Below are positions 1 through 8,638 of a DNA stretch of 64,000 nucleotides, piece after piece; position 1 is the first letter of the stretch; every line of letters starts with the position of its first letter. The stretch is from Selenomonas ruminantium AC2024 (GTDB taxonomy: Bacteria > Bacillota > Negativicutes > Selenomonadales > Selenomonadaceae). The notes under the pieces were generated by a model, which was given only the letters and a program-made list of their open reading frames with translations, did not search any database and was not told the origin of the DNA. The translations under genes were made by a program, and so were the position numbers. The stretch is from positions 620,001 to 684,000 of the forward strand of contig NZ_JIAC01000001.1 in NCBI RefSeq assembly GCF_000687995.1. The letters are read 5' to 3'.

Positions 1-1
1 T

Positions 2-118
2 GCGGCGGAACAGGCCTACAAGCTGTTGGCAGGAGAAAAGGTGCCTAAGCTCATGCGCCTGCCCACAATGCTGCTTACCCGGGATAATCTGGGAACCGAA
101 ATGAGAGGATGGGATTAA
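2..118 (+). CDS. C-terminal end of a periplasmic sugar-binding protein (partial)
   Basis: Only the last 38 codons are inside the window, in the frame that ends at TAA 116-118. The tail, with GEKVP followed by LLTRDNLG, resembles the C-terminus of RbsB/LacI-fold periplasmic sugar-binding proteins, which end with a 'GEKVP..' turn and a '(L/V)(V/L)T.(E/D)N' strand. The stop codon overlaps the start of the sensor kinase by one base (TAATG), so the genes are probably one operon and the protein may present a sugar signal to the kinase. The family call rests on a short tail and is tentative. Confidence 0.5.
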   Translation, partial: AAEQAYKLLAGEKVPKLMRLPTMLLTRDNLGTEMRGWD

Positions 119-1452
119 TGGCCGGGGAATATACATGGGAGGAACGGCGGCTCGAATGGCTCTATGGTTTGCTGGGACTTTACAATGGGCTGGTTGTTTT
201 ACTGATGGCCGGGTTTATGAGCCTGACGCAGGAAAAAATTGTGAACAGTATGACGGCCCATGCATTTTTGACCACGCTGCCCATTGTGCCATTGCCGGCC
301 TCGAAAGGTTTTTTGCTGTCGGTGGGCGCCTATGCCCTGCTGATTCTGCTGGGCAAGCTCTACCGTCACGGCGGCATGACTTCAGGCCAGCTCCATTTGA
401 TTTTTGCAGCGGAAATCGGCATCTGCATGCTCTTGATGAAAAGCCTGAATTTGGCTTATGACGGCATTGTGTTGTTGGCGGTGGCTGACCTGATGCACCG
501 CTACCATGGGGAGAATCAGAGCTGGCTGCTCCTGGGCGCAATGCTTGGAATTTACTTCATGGCCAACTACAATATGGCCATCTTTCAACGCCATGTGGCA
601 CCTTTTGATGTGTACACGGCCTATTACCGGCCGGAGGTGCAGTCGGTACTGCTGGCCATAAAGAATGGCTTTCAGTCGTTCAATATCGTACTGTTTGTGC
701 TCTATTTGGTGCTCTTGGTACAGAGCAAGCACCACGAGAAGGAGCGCATTGCCAGTCTCAATAAGCAGCTGGAGGAAGCCAATGTGCAGCTGCGGGCGTA
801 TGCCTTGGAGGCGGAGCGCACGGCTGAGACACGCGAGCGCAACCGTCTGGCCCGGGAGATTCATGATACGCTGGGCCACACCCTGACGGGCATTGTGGCC
901 GGGCTGGATGCCTGCATTGTGTTGGTGGATGCGGTGCCGACCGCCGCCAAGAAGCAGTTGGAAAAGATTCGGGAGACGGCCCGCCATGGCATTGTGGACG
1001 TCCGCCGCTCCGTGAAGAAATTACGCCCGGATGATTTGGAAAAAATGCCGCTGCAGCAGGCGGTGAAGAAAGTTATCGCCGAGTTCTCGGCCTCATCCGG
1101 TGTGGAAATCCATCTGGTGGAGCTGGGCTGGCCGGAGAAGCTGCGGGAAGATGAGGAAGAAGTTATCTACCGCATTGTGCAGGAGGGCATAACCAATGCC
1201 CGCCGCCATGGCATGGCAACGAAGGTTACAGTCACCTGCGGTACGGAACCGGGGCGGTTCTATATCATGATTGCCGACAATGGTAAAGGCTGCGACAAGC
1301 CGCAGCATGGCTTTGGCCTGCGCCATATGGAGGAACGGCTGGAACTTCTGCATGGGCGGCTGCGGTATTGGAGTGACAAGGGCTTTACTTTGGAAGCCAC
1401 CATACCCATGGGGAAGAATGTAATGGATAATAATGGGGAGGCAGATGTTTGA
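118..1452 (+). CDS. Membrane sensor histidine kinase, NarL/DesK type
   Basis: A 444-residue kinase. The first ~205 residues hold about six hydrophobic segments, with no obvious large external domain. A short coiled coil (about 208-245) leads into a HisKA_3 domain with the motif LAREIHDTLGH; the phospho-accepting histidine is His249. The ATPase follows, with an N-box (VQEGITNARRHG), a G1 box (IADNGKG) and a G2 box (GFGLRHMEERL). ATG 118 was chosen over ATG 109 because GAGAGG at 104-108 sits at the right distance from 118. It is followed with one-base overlap by its response regulator and lies between two solute-binding protein genes, which suggests sugar sensing. The ligand is not visible from sequence. 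Confidence 0.9.
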   Translation: MAGEYTWEERRLEWLYGLLGLYNGLVVLLMAGFMSLTQEKIVNSMTAHAFLTTLPIVPLPASKGFLLSVGAYALLILLGKLYRHGGMTSGQLHLIFAAEIGICMLLMKSLNLAYDGIVLLAVADLMHRYHGENQSWLLLGAMLGIYFMANYNMAIFQRHVAPFDVYTAYYRPEVQSVLLAIKNGFQSFNIVLFVLYLVLLVQSKHHEKERIASLNKQLEEANVQLRAYALEAERTAETRERNRLAREIHDTLGHTLTGIVAGLDACIVLVDAVPTAAKKQLEKIRETARHGIVDVRRSVKKLRPDDLEKMPLQQAVKKVIAEFSASSGVEIHLVELGWPEKLREDEEEVIYRIVQEGITNARRHGMATKVTVTCGTEPGRFYIMIADNGKGCDKPQHGFGLRHMEERLELLHGRLRYWSDKGFTLEATIPMGKNVMDNNGEADV

Positions 1453-2123
1453 TGATAAAGGTGATTATCGCCGATGATCAGGAACTCATCCGGGAAAGCC
1501 TGAAAATCGTATTGGATCAGAATGAGGATATTGAAGTAACCGGTGTGGCAGAAAACGGTCAGATTTTGATGGATATGCTGACAAATAGCCAGCCAGATGT
1601 CATTCTGATGGATGTGCGCATGCCGGAACTGGATGGGGTGGAGGCCACCCGCGAGGTCAAACGGCTCTATCCGGCAGTCAAAATCATCATCCTCACCACC
1701 TTTGATGATGATGAGTACGTGTTTAACGCCTTGAAATATGGAGCCAGCGGCTACCTCTTAAAGGGTGTGTCCGTGCCTGAGCTCACCGGGGCCATTCGTA
1801 CGGTCGTTTCCGGCGGGGCCATGATTAACCCGGGGATTGTGGCCAAGGTCGTGAAGTTCTTCAATCAGATGGCCCAGGGCAGCAGTGCCGTGGAAACCGG
1901 CCCCATTGGTGAAGGTCTCAGCCGCACGGAGCGCAATATCGCGCATCTGGTGGGGCATGGCCTCTCCAACAAGGAGATTGCGGAAAAACTGCGGCTTTCG
2001 GAAGGCACGGTGCGCAATGGTCTGTCCAGCACCCTGTCCAAACTGGGGCTTAGGGACCGTACGCAGCTGGCCATTTGGGCGGTGCAGACAGGGCTCGCAG
2101 CTGCTGAGGTGGATGTATCGTGA
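1452..2123 (+). CDS. Response regulator, NarL/LuxR family
   Basis: The receiver domain (about 1-120) has the acidic pair Asp8/Asp9, phosphoacceptor Asp54 (in LMDVRMPELDG) and the conserved lysine in GYLLKGV. A LuxR-type helix-turn-helix is at the C-terminus (LSRTERNIAHLVGHGLSNKE). ATG 1452 overlaps the kinase stop (TGATG), and GGGGAGG at about 1436-1442 is correctly spaced. It is the cognate partner of the kinase upstream and probably controls sugar uptake or use genes, but no target operator was identified. Confidence 0.92.
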   Translation: MIKVIIADDQELIRESLKIVLDQNEDIEVTGVAENGQILMDMLTNSQPDVILMDVRMPELDGVEATREVKRLYPAVKIIILTTFDDDEYVFNALKYGASGYLLKGVSVPELTGAIRTVVSGGAMINPGIVAKVVKFFNQMAQGSSAVETGPIGEGLSRTERNIAHLVGHGLSNKEIAEKLRLSEGTVRNGLSSTLSKLGLRDRTQLAIWAVQTGLAAAEVDVS

Positions 2124-3415
2124 AGCGCGGATTTGCCATTTACTTTGCCTGCCTGATGCTCTTGACCTGCTTTCTGGGCTGGTATTTGACCCGTCCCAAG
2201 GTTCTTACGGTGGGGCTATTTGCCGGCAGCAACTGGAATGTGCCGGAGGGTGATTCCTATGCGCTGATGGAAGAAGCCATCAAGCGCTTTGAGGCCGAGC
2301 ATCCCGGCGTGAAGGTTAAATATGTCAGCGGCATCCGCAGGGAGGATTACTCCGAATGGCTGGCGGAACGCCTGCTCAAAGGTGAGGAGCCGGATATCTT
2401 CGTGGTGCCCGGAGCGGATTTTGACCTTTACGCTTCCATCGGTGCATTGGCGCCCCTTGACCGGTCAATGAATAAGGACACGGAATTTGACCCGTCCGTT
2501 TATTACCCCATGGCGTTGGAATATGGCCGCTGGAACGGCATCAGCTATGCTTTGCCGGTGGGAGCTGTGCCCACTTTGATGTTCGTCAACAAGACCCTGC
2601 TGGCGAAAGAAGGCATTCCCATCCCAGGAAATGACTGGACATGGCAGGATTTTTTGCGGATTTGCAAGGCTGTGACAAAGGATACTGACGGGGATGGGCG
2701 ACTCGACCAGTTCGGTGTCTATGACTACACCTGGCGCAAGGCGGCGCTCACCAATGACGTGCAGATTTTTTCTGCGGATGGGCGCAATGCAAACTTCATG
2801 AGCAAGAACATGGAGGAAGTCCTGTATTTTATGGACGAATTGCATGCGGTCAGTCAGGGGCAGGAAGTTACCGCCAAGGACTTTGACATGGGCCGGGTGG
2901 CCTTCCGTCCCTTCACCTTTGCCGAGTACCGCACCTATAAGCCCTATCCCTGGCGCATAAAAAAATACAGTTCCTTCGAATGGGACTGTATCAAACTGCC
3001 AGCGGGGCCGTCCGGCCATAATTCTTCTATTATGCAGACTATGATTATGGCCATCAGTGCCCGCACCAGTGAGCCGCGCCTGTCGTGGGAACTGTTAAAG
3101 ACCATTTGCTATGACCCCGCTATTCAGGAACTGATGTTGACGAAATCACAGGGACTGCCCGTCCGCCGGGATGTGGTGGAATCTCCCCAAGCGCAGCAGC
3201 TCTTTATGGCCGCTACGCCCGGCAGTGAGGAAATGAATCTGAAAATCGTGAGTCAGGTCATGGATGATTCTATGACGGAGCCAAAGTTCCCCCGTTACAA
3301 GGAAGCCATGAATCTGGCCGACCATAAGCTCTTGCATATCGTGCAGGAAAATATGTCCCTGAGCAGTGCGTTAAGTCAGGTACAGAAGGAGATAAACGCC
3401 TACCTGCAGCAGTAA
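2120..3415 (+). CDS. Extracellular solute-binding protein, family 1 (sugar ABC type)
   Basis: A 431-residue protein with an N-terminal hydrophobic segment (about 4-24) without a lipobox cysteine, so it may stay anchored as a signal-anchor. The rest matches the family 1 solute-binding fold typical of oligosaccharide ABC systems: EAIKRFEAEHPGVKVKY, then DIFVVPGADF, then YALPVGAVPTLMFVNKTLL, and ending with the usual helical tail. It starts with GTG 2120, overlapping the response-regulator stop by four bases, so it is translationally coupled to the two-component system. No permease or ATPase gene follows. That, plus the coupling, suggests a sensory or accessory binding protein rather than part of a local transporter. 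Confidence 0.82.
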   Translation: MKRGFAIYFACLMLLTCFLGWYLTRPKVLTVGLFAGSNWNVPEGDSYALMEEAIKRFEAEHPGVKVKYVSGIRREDYSEWLAERLLKGEEPDIFVVPGADFDLYASIGALAPLDRSMNKDTEFDPSVYYPMALEYGRWNGISYALPVGAVPTLMFVNKTLLAKEGIPIPGNDWTWQDFLRICKAVTKDTDGDGRLDQFGVYDYTWRKAALTNDVQIFSADGRNANFMSKNMEEVLYFMDELHAVSQGQEVTAKDFDMGRVAFRPFTFAEYRTYKPYPWRIKKYSSFEWDCIKLPAGPSGHNSSIMQTMIMAISARTSEPRLSWELLKTICYDPAIQELMLTKSQGLPVRRDVVESPQAQQLFMAATPGSEEMNLKIVSQVMDDSMTEPKFPRYKEAMNLADHKLLHIVQENMSLSSALSQVQKEINAYLQQ

Positions 3416-3428
3416 TGGGCAAATAAAT

Positions 3429-3453
3429 AAGCCGCCATGAAAGGCGGCTTTTC
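3429..3453. terminator. Bidirectional intrinsic terminator
   Basis: Perfect 8-bp stem (AAGCCGCC / GGCGGCTT) with a 6-base loop, A-rich on one side and T-rich on the other, between the convergent solute-binding and EIIA genes. Confidence 0.85.
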
Positions 3454-3939
3454 TTATACGGCGATGGCGTATTGCAGAACCTCATCGCTGCCGGCAGATA
3501 CTTCACAGCCGGGACAGCAGGGCTTCAAATCCGATACTTTGTCGTAATTGACCACAAGGACAGGAGAAATCATGTTGATGGAGTGCTTTTCCAAAACATC
3601 CAAATCAACTTTGATGATAGGGGTGCCGGCGGTTACCCGGTCACCGGATTGTTTCAGGGCAGTGAGGCCTTCACCGTTCAGAATGATGCTGTCGAGCCCC
3701 ACATGGACGAGAATCTGAATACCCTCATCCGTGGTGATGGCAAAGGCGTGTTTTGTGTCAAAGAACAGGGAAATCACGCCGTCACAGGGAGCCAGCACGG
3801 TGTCGCTGGCCAGTTCAATTGCCAGACCGTCACCGGTGAGTTTTTCCGCAAATACCGGGTCAGGAACAGAGGCAAGTTCCAAAGTTTTACCGGAGAAGGG
3901 GGCTAAAAGACGTTGGCACGGTGTTTTAACTGCAGTCAT
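3454..3939 (-). CDS. crr: PTS glucose-type EIIA domain protein
   Basis: A single-domain 161-residue EIIA of the glucose/Crr family. It accepts phosphate from HPr and passes it to a sugar EIIB, and in many bacteria also regulates. Both active-site histidines are present: His64 (TKHAFAI) and the phosphorylated His79 (ILVHVGLDS). The glycine-rich strand (LKQSGDRVTAGTPIIKVDLD) is typical. The C-terminus carries an unusual CCPGC cluster. It stands alone, with HPr and EI about 38 kb away in this window. A purine-rich site (AAAGGTGG) precedes the ATG. The direct repeats at 4027-4148 lie upstream and might be regulatory. Confidence 0.92.
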   Translation of the reverse strand: MTAVKTPCQRLLAPFSGKTLELASVPDPVFAEKLTGDGLAIELASDTVLAPCDGVISLFFDTKHAFAITTDEGIQILVHVGLDSIILNGEGLTALKQSGDRVTAGTPIIKVDLDVLEKHSINMISPVLVVNYDKVSDLKPCCPGCEVSAGSDEVLQYAIAV

Positions 3940-4026
3940 AGTATCGATCCACCTTTCTTCTTAGTCTAATTCAAAAGACAATTGATTGTATTTGCGAATT
4001 TTCTAATAAATCTTTTATATTTACAT

Positions 4027-4148
4027 TTTACTACGAAATCTTGGCAAGTCAAGTCCTAAAAGGACGCAGAATTGCTTAGATTTCGTGTAAGAGCGTGTGG
4101 ACTCCGTAGGTGTCCAGTAAGTTTACTACGAAATACTAGGAAGTCAAG
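4027..4148. repeat. Imperfect direct repeat with small hairpins upstream of crr
   Basis: TTTACTACGAAAT occurs at 4027-4039 and again at 4122-4134. Each copy is followed seven or so bases later by a shared AAGTCAAG. Between the copies are a perfect small hairpin (GTCCT-AAA-AGGAC, 4053-4065) and an imperfect one (4099-4115). The region lies between crr and the next minus-strand gene. Function unknown. Confidence 0.6.
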
Positions 4149-4157
4149 GAAAATCCA

Positions 4158-5255
4158 TCAAGGCAGATTGGGGATGTTTTTGCTGATGGCTGTATGACGG
4201 ATGATGTCCTGAACGCGCAAATCTATGGCCAGTTCCTGCTTGTGCAGGGTTTCGGCCGTGGCAAATTCAGCCGGACTGTCTTCCCGCAGGCCCTTGATGT
4301 AATGCTGCCAGGCCTTGATGCTGGTTTCTGTAGCCTGCTGGCGCTGACGGGCTAGATACTGAGCACCGGCGGGGACTTCTACCGCATCCAGCTGGGCTTG
4401 CCGTTCCTGCAGGCCCGGAATGATATCGTCCTCAATGAGTGCGGCGATATTGTATTTCTGCTGTTTGGAGAGGTGGCCGTTCTTGCTGCTGTTCAGGCGT
4501 TTGAAGTGATTTTGGAACACTTCAAAATGCTCATTGCTTTCGGTGACAATGCTCTTGGTCGCGGCGATGTAGTCCGCAATATCCTTGTTCTGCAGTGGCG
4601 AAATCTTGTCGAGATAAGCCTTATAATTCTTGATGTAGGATACCTGCCAGTGGCCGTCTTCCGCTTGCTCCATAGACAGTATCAGGGTGAAGGGGGTCTG
4701 GGTATAGTCCTCCTTGATTTCGACTTCTGCGGTGGCACTGCGGCCCATATGCTCCACCTTGCCAATCTTGACAAAAGTGGTATTGCGTATCTGGCTGCGT
4801 TCGATAAAGCGCTCAAAGTCGATACCAAGCTGGCGGCCTTTCAGGATATCCGTGCCATCCGGCAGATTCCAGCTGCCGCTGCTCACGCGGGTGAGGGCAG
4901 CATTTTCGAGTCCTGTGGCCAGCTGGGGCTTAATGATGATGTAGAATTTTTCAAACATGGAGCGCGATTTCGGCGTCAGTTCCGAGTCGTAGGCGAATAA
5001 ATCTACGGTCAAATCGTCATAGGCCCGGGAAGCTAACAGTTCCGAATTTACATAACGCTGGAATTTCTCGCCATCCTGTTCCGTGATAGCCGTCTGAATC
5101 TGTTCCAAGGCATATTCAGGGGTGCGGATGTAGAAAAAGAAATACCAGACCATTGCGCCAGCTATAGCTGCCAGCAGCAGAAAGACCAAAGACAGTTGCC
5201 GCCGTTCCTGAGCGCGCCTCGCCCGCAGCCGCTGTTGCCAAGTATAATCGTCCAT
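4158..5255 (-). CDS. Single-pass membrane protein of unknown function (DUF2939-like region)
   Basis: A 365-residue protein with a basic cytoplasmic N-terminus (about 1-19), one transmembrane helix (about 21-43) and a large probably extracytoplasmic domain. The segment just after the membrane (YALEQIQTAITEQDGEKFQRYVN) resembles DUF2939 proteins, in which a helix describing 'one value per residue pair' precedes a short repeat. The C-terminal half is helical and charged. No catalytic motif was recognised. It is monocistronic as far as can be seen. The DUF assignment is from memory of the pattern and needs a profile search. Confidence 0.7.
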   Translation of the reverse strand: MDDYTWQQRLRARRAQERRQLSLVFLLLAAIAGAMVWYFFFYIRTPEYALEQIQTAITEQDGEKFQRYVNSELLASRAYDDLTVDLFAYDSELTPKSRSMFEKFYIIIKPQLATGLENAALTRVSSGSWNLPDGTDILKGRQLGIDFERFIERSQIRNTTFVKIGKVEHMGRSATAEVEIKEDYTQTPFTLILSMEQAEDGHWQVSYIKNYKAYLDKISPLQNKDIADYIAATKSIVTESNEHFEVFQNHFKRLNSSKNGHLSKQQKYNIAALIEDDIIPGLQERQAQLDAVEVPAGAQYLARQRQQATETSIKAWQHYIKGLREDSPAEFATAETLHKQELAIDLRVQDIIRHTAISKNIPNLP

Positions 5256-5374
5256 TCACATAATCTCCGTTTCTTTAAGTAACCTCATTATACTATAAGA
5301 AAATAGCACGAACAATAGCCGATATGTTAAGATAAGAAGGTAATTAAGCAATTTAAGGAGTAAAAGACGAAGCA

Positions 5375-5815
5375 ATGAAATGGGTTAATCACGAAATCGT
5401 AACTGGGGTAATCGTGTATGGAGCTACGGGAGATTTATTGTCCACGGCGTTTTCCATGGCAGGCGCAATTTTCCCCGACAAGGTGGAGGGGCGTCCAGGG
5501 GCCAATTATTGGAGCTGGCGCGCCCGGCACAGGGGCTGGTCCCACTGGCCGGTCATCTATATTGCCATCCTGGCCATTATGCAGTTGGGCTTTTTGCCCC
5601 AGGGGGCAGATGTCGAGAAGGGCGTGACGTTTATCGCTGTCGGAGCACTCCTGCATATTGCCGAAGATGCGCTCTGCGGCAAGGTGCCCTTTCTTTTTCC
5701 CTGGCAGAAGGTGGGCATCAAACTCTTCACGGTGGGCTCGGTAACGGAGTATCTTTTTTCCATGGCTGCGGTTATTGTCACCTATATCATTCACGCACAA
5801 TTTATGATAAAATGA
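5375..5815 (+). CDS. YdjM-type membrane-bound metal-dependent hydrolase (DUF457-like)
   Basis: A 146-residue membrane protein with about three to four hydrophobic segments. It carries the signature polar residues of the YdjM/LexA-regulated putative membrane hydrolase family: an N-terminal histidine (NHEIVTG), an Asp-Pro-Asp-like pair (IFPDKVEG) and HRGWSHW around residue 52, then a late HIAEDAL motif. The spacing suggests a membrane metal site. The substrate is unknown across the family. It lies just upstream of fbp in the same direction with a short gap and may be co-transcribed. Confidence 0.75.
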   Translation: MKWVNHEIVTGVIVYGATGDLLSTAFSMAGAIFPDKVEGRPGANYWSWRARHRGWSHWPVIYIAILAIMQLGFLPQGADVEKGVTFIAVGALLHIAEDALCGKVPFLFPWQKVGIKLFTVGSVTEYLFSMAAVIVTYIIHAQFMIK

Positions 5816-5853
5816 TAGTAAATCAATAAAAATAATAGCGCGGGGTGATTATC

Positions 5854-7767
5854 ATGGTACGTGGTGCAGCGGTTAAGGGCAGGCCCAACAAAATCATGCG
5901 GCTGCTGGCGGAAAAATATCCCACCAAAGAAGCGGTGTATGAACAGCTGATTTATCTGCAGTCGAGGCTGTCGCTTCCCAAAGGCATCGAGCATTTTATG
6001 AGTGATTTGCATGGGGAGTATGCCTCTTTTTTCCATATCCTCAACAACTGCTCCGGGGTTATCCGGGAGAAGGTGGACTATGTCTTCGGTGAGCGGCTCA
6101 GCGAGGAGGAGAAAGCGGAGTTCTGCACCCTCATCTATTATCCCAAGGAAAAAATCGAGCAGATAAAGAACGACCATAAGAATACACCGGAGTGGTATCG
6201 GAAGAATCTTTCCCAGCTGTTGGAACTATCCAAGCTCATGAGCTATAAGTATCCGGCGTCCAAGGTCTACGGTTTTATTCCCAAGCGGTATGAGTCTGTG
6301 ATTGTGGAGCTCATGAACACCCGGCCAGAGGCGGATAATGCCCAGTTTGTCTACCATAAGCGTCTCTTAAATACCATCGTGCAGATTGACAGCGGTGCGG
6401 ATTTTATCGAGGCCTTTACCGTGCTGATTAAGCGGCTGGCCGTGGACAGGCTGCATATCGTTGGCGATTTCTTCGACCGGGGCAATCGTCCCGATGCCAT
6501 CTTGAATCTTTTGATGAAGCATCCGTCGGTGGATATTCAGTGGGGCAACCATGATGTGCTCTGGATGGGGGCGGCGCTGGGCAATGAAACCTGCATTGCG
6601 GCAGTGGTGCGCAACTCCCTGCGCTACAATAATACGGATGTGTTGGAGCGGGGCTACGGCATCAGCCTGCGGCCTTTGACGACCTTTGCTTCCCGCAGCT
6701 ATCCCGATGCCAATCCCATCAAGGCCGCCGAAAAGGCCATCACCATGATGATGTTCAAGCTGGAAGGCCAGCTTATCCGCCGTCATCCGGAATATCAAAT
6801 GGATAGCCGTTTACTGCTCGATAAGATTGACTTCCGTTCATCACATGCGGTGCTTGGGGACGGCAAGCGCTACGAATTGGAAAGTGCCTACTTCCCCACC
6901 ATTGATGAGGAGACGGCTGACCCGTATGAGCTGACGGAAAAGGAAGCGGCCATTATCGCTGATCTGAAATCCTACTTCGAGGAAAGCGCCGTGCTGCAGC
7001 GCCATGTAGAGTATCTCTATCAGAAGGGCAGTATTTACACCCGCTATAATGGCAATCTGCTGTTCCATGGCTGTGTGCTGCTCAATGATGATGGCACCAT
7101 GCGTTCCGTGTCATATGGCGGACAAGAACTCAAGGGGCGGGCCTGGTTCGACTATTGCGACCGCATTGCCCGGGAGGCCTATCTGCATCATAAGCAGGAA
7201 GCCGTGGACTTCATGTACTTCCTCTGGTGCGGGCGCCTGTCACCCGTGTCGGGGAGGGAATTCAAGACCTTCGAGCGGGCCTTTATCGCCGATGAAAGCA
7301 CCTGGAAGGAACCCTCTGACCCTTATTTCAAATACATCAATGATGAAAAGACCTGCGCCATGGTCTTAAAGGAGTTCGGCCTTGACCCGGCCAAGGGGCA
7401 TATCATCAACGGTCATGTGCCCGTCAAGGTCAAAAAAGGTGAAACCCCTGTCAAAGCTGGCGGCAAAGCCATTATCATTGACGGAGGTTTCTGTAAGGCC
7501 TATCATAGCAAGACCGGGATTTCCGGTTATACCCTGATTTCCAATTCCCGCGGCCTGCGGCTGCTGCAGCATCAGAAAATTGCCGATGTCCGGGAGGCGT
7601 TGCGCGAGAATCAGGATATCGAATCTGTCTCGGAAACGGTGGAACTGCAGACCTGCAGAACCACCTTGGGGGATACGGATGAGGGAAGGCTGATTCAGGA
7701 TGAGATTACCGACCTCTATAATTTACTGCTGGCTTATCAAAATGGGCTGATTAAGCCGCAGGAATAA
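5854..7767 (+). CDS. fbp: Fructose-1,6-bisphosphatase class III
   Basis: A 637-residue enzyme of the Firmicute-type FBPase III family, which hydrolyses fructose-1,6-bisphosphate to fructose-6-phosphate in gluconeogenesis. Metallophosphoesterase motifs appear in order: SDLHGEY near the start, GDFFDRGNRPD, GNHDVLWMGAA, then later LLFHGC and NGHVPVK. The length is normal for the class. ATG 5854 was chosen because GGGGTGAT at 5842-5849 gives good spacing; an upstream GTG at 5845 lies within that site. It is consistent with growth on lactate, succinate or other non-sugar substrates. Confidence 0.96.
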   Translation: MVRGAAVKGRPNKIMRLLAEKYPTKEAVYEQLIYLQSRLSLPKGIEHFMSDLHGEYASFFHILNNCSGVIREKVDYVFGERLSEEEKAEFCTLIYYPKEKIEQIKNDHKNTPEWYRKNLSQLLELSKLMSYKYPASKVYGFIPKRYESVIVELMNTRPEADNAQFVYHKRLLNTIVQIDSGADFIEAFTVLIKRLAVDRLHIVGDFFDRGNRPDAILNLLMKHPSVDIQWGNHDVLWMGAALGNETCIAAVVRNSLRYNNTDVLERGYGISLRPLTTFASRSYPDANPIKAAEKAITMMMFKLEGQLIRRHPEYQMDSRLLLDKIDFRSSHAVLGDGKRYELESAYFPTIDEETADPYELTEKEAAIIADLKSYFEESAVLQRHVEYLYQKGSIYTRYNGNLLFHGCVLLNDDGTMRSVSYGGQELKGRAWFDYCDRIAREAYLHHKQEAVDFMYFLWCGRLSPVSGREFKTFERAFIADESTWKEPSDPYFKYINDEKTCAMVLKEFGLDPAKGHIINGHVPVKVKKGETPVKAGGKAIIIDGGFCKAYHSKTGISGYTLISNSRGLRLLQHQKIADVREALRENQDIESVSETVELQTCRTTLGDTDEGRLIQDEITDLYNLLLAYQNGLIKPQE

Positions 7768-7789
7768 TTGCATTTTCGTTTTGGGCGGA

Positions 7790-7966
7790 TTACATCAGGT
7801 AATCCCCTGCGGCAAATGAGAGGTCCAGTTCATCGGCAATGGCCAGGATTTTAGCGGCATCGCTATTATCATCTTCATGATTATCCCAAACATCACCGAC
7901 GATGGTGGGGACATCCTCGTATTCCTGCAGCAATTCCAAAAGTTTTTTTGCATTTTCGATGGCCAT
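7790..7966 (-). CDS. Small Nif11-like protein
   Basis: A 58-residue acidic protein beginning MAIENAKKLLELLQEY and ending AIADELDLSFAAGDYLM. The pattern of an ENAKKLL helix, a variable middle and an 'A.ELDL.F' helix resembles Nif11 domains, found in nitrogen-fixation loci and as leaders of some modified peptides. ATG 7966 is preferred over the in-frame ATG 7975 because GGGAAGGA then sits nine bases upstream. There is no double-glycine cleavage site and no modification enzyme nearby, so a peptide-precursor role is not supported. The function is unknown. Confidence 0.6.
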   Translation of the reverse strand: MAIENAKKLLELLQEYEDVPTIVGDVWDNHEDDNSDAAKILAIADELDLSFAAGDYLM

Positions 7967-8161
7967 GATACTCATTCCTTCCCTGTGATGTCTATCTTAA
8001 TCGACAGCTGACAATTTTTCTGTTCTTTATATCCCTGAGAGGGCGAAAGTGTTAGAAATTTTTTTGCGGCTTGTCAAGGGAACCATGTCTCTATCTAAGG
8101 AATTTTGGCTATGCTAAAATAAATGGTAGATAAAATTATAGTTTGCAGAGGAGGAACAGCT

Positions 8162-8575
8162 ATGTGGTTATTGTTGGCGTTGTTATCGGCTGTGTTTGCT
8201 GCGTTGACGGCAATACTTGCCAAGGTCGGCATTGAAGGCGTGAATTCCCATCTGGCTACGGCCATTCGTACCGTGGTGGTATTGGCATTGGCTTGGGGCA
8301 TGGTATTTCTGACCAATGCCCAAAGCGGTATTGCAGATATCAGCCGCAAGTGCTGGATTTTTCTGGTGCTATCGGGCTTTGCCACAGGGGCATCCTGGCT
8401 CTGCTATTTCAAAGCCCTGCAGATGGGTGAAACATCTGCCGTGGTGGCCGTGGATAAATTGAGTGTCGTGCTGACGCTGATTCTGGCCATTCTGTTCCTG
8501 CATGAAGAATTCACCATGAAATCTGCTGTCGGAGCAGTATTGATTACGGCGGGCACTTGGATGATGATTAAGTGA
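8162..8575 (+). CDS. Half-size EamA/DMT-family membrane protein
   Basis: A 137-residue, very hydrophobic protein with about five transmembrane helices that equals one EamA repeat (N-terminal WLLLALLSAVFAALTAILAKVG, C-terminal helix ending WMMIK). Full-length DMT transporters have two repeats; half-size versions of this sort (COG2510-like) are thought to dimerise. GAGGAGG precedes ATG 8162. An extended -10-like TGCTAAAAT lies at about 8112-8120. The substrate cannot be inferred. Confidence 0.85.
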   Translation: MWLLLALLSAVFAALTAILAKVGIEGVNSHLATAIRTVVVLALAWGMVFLTNAQSGIADISRKCWIFLVLSGFATGASWLCYFKALQMGETSAVVAVDKLSVVLTLILAILFLHEEFTMKSAVGAVLITAGTWMMIK

Positions 8576-8583
8576 ATAACGAA

Positions 8584-8620
8584 AAGGCACCCTGTGGCAA
8601 TGCTTCAAGGGTGCCTTGTT
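8584..8620. terminator. Bidirectional intrinsic terminator
   Basis: Perfect 10-bp stem (AAGGCACCCT at 8584-8593, AGGGTGCCTT at 8608-8617) between the convergent EamA and TauE-like genes. Confidence 0.85.
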
Positions 8621-8638
8621 ATTTATGCAGTTATTTCA

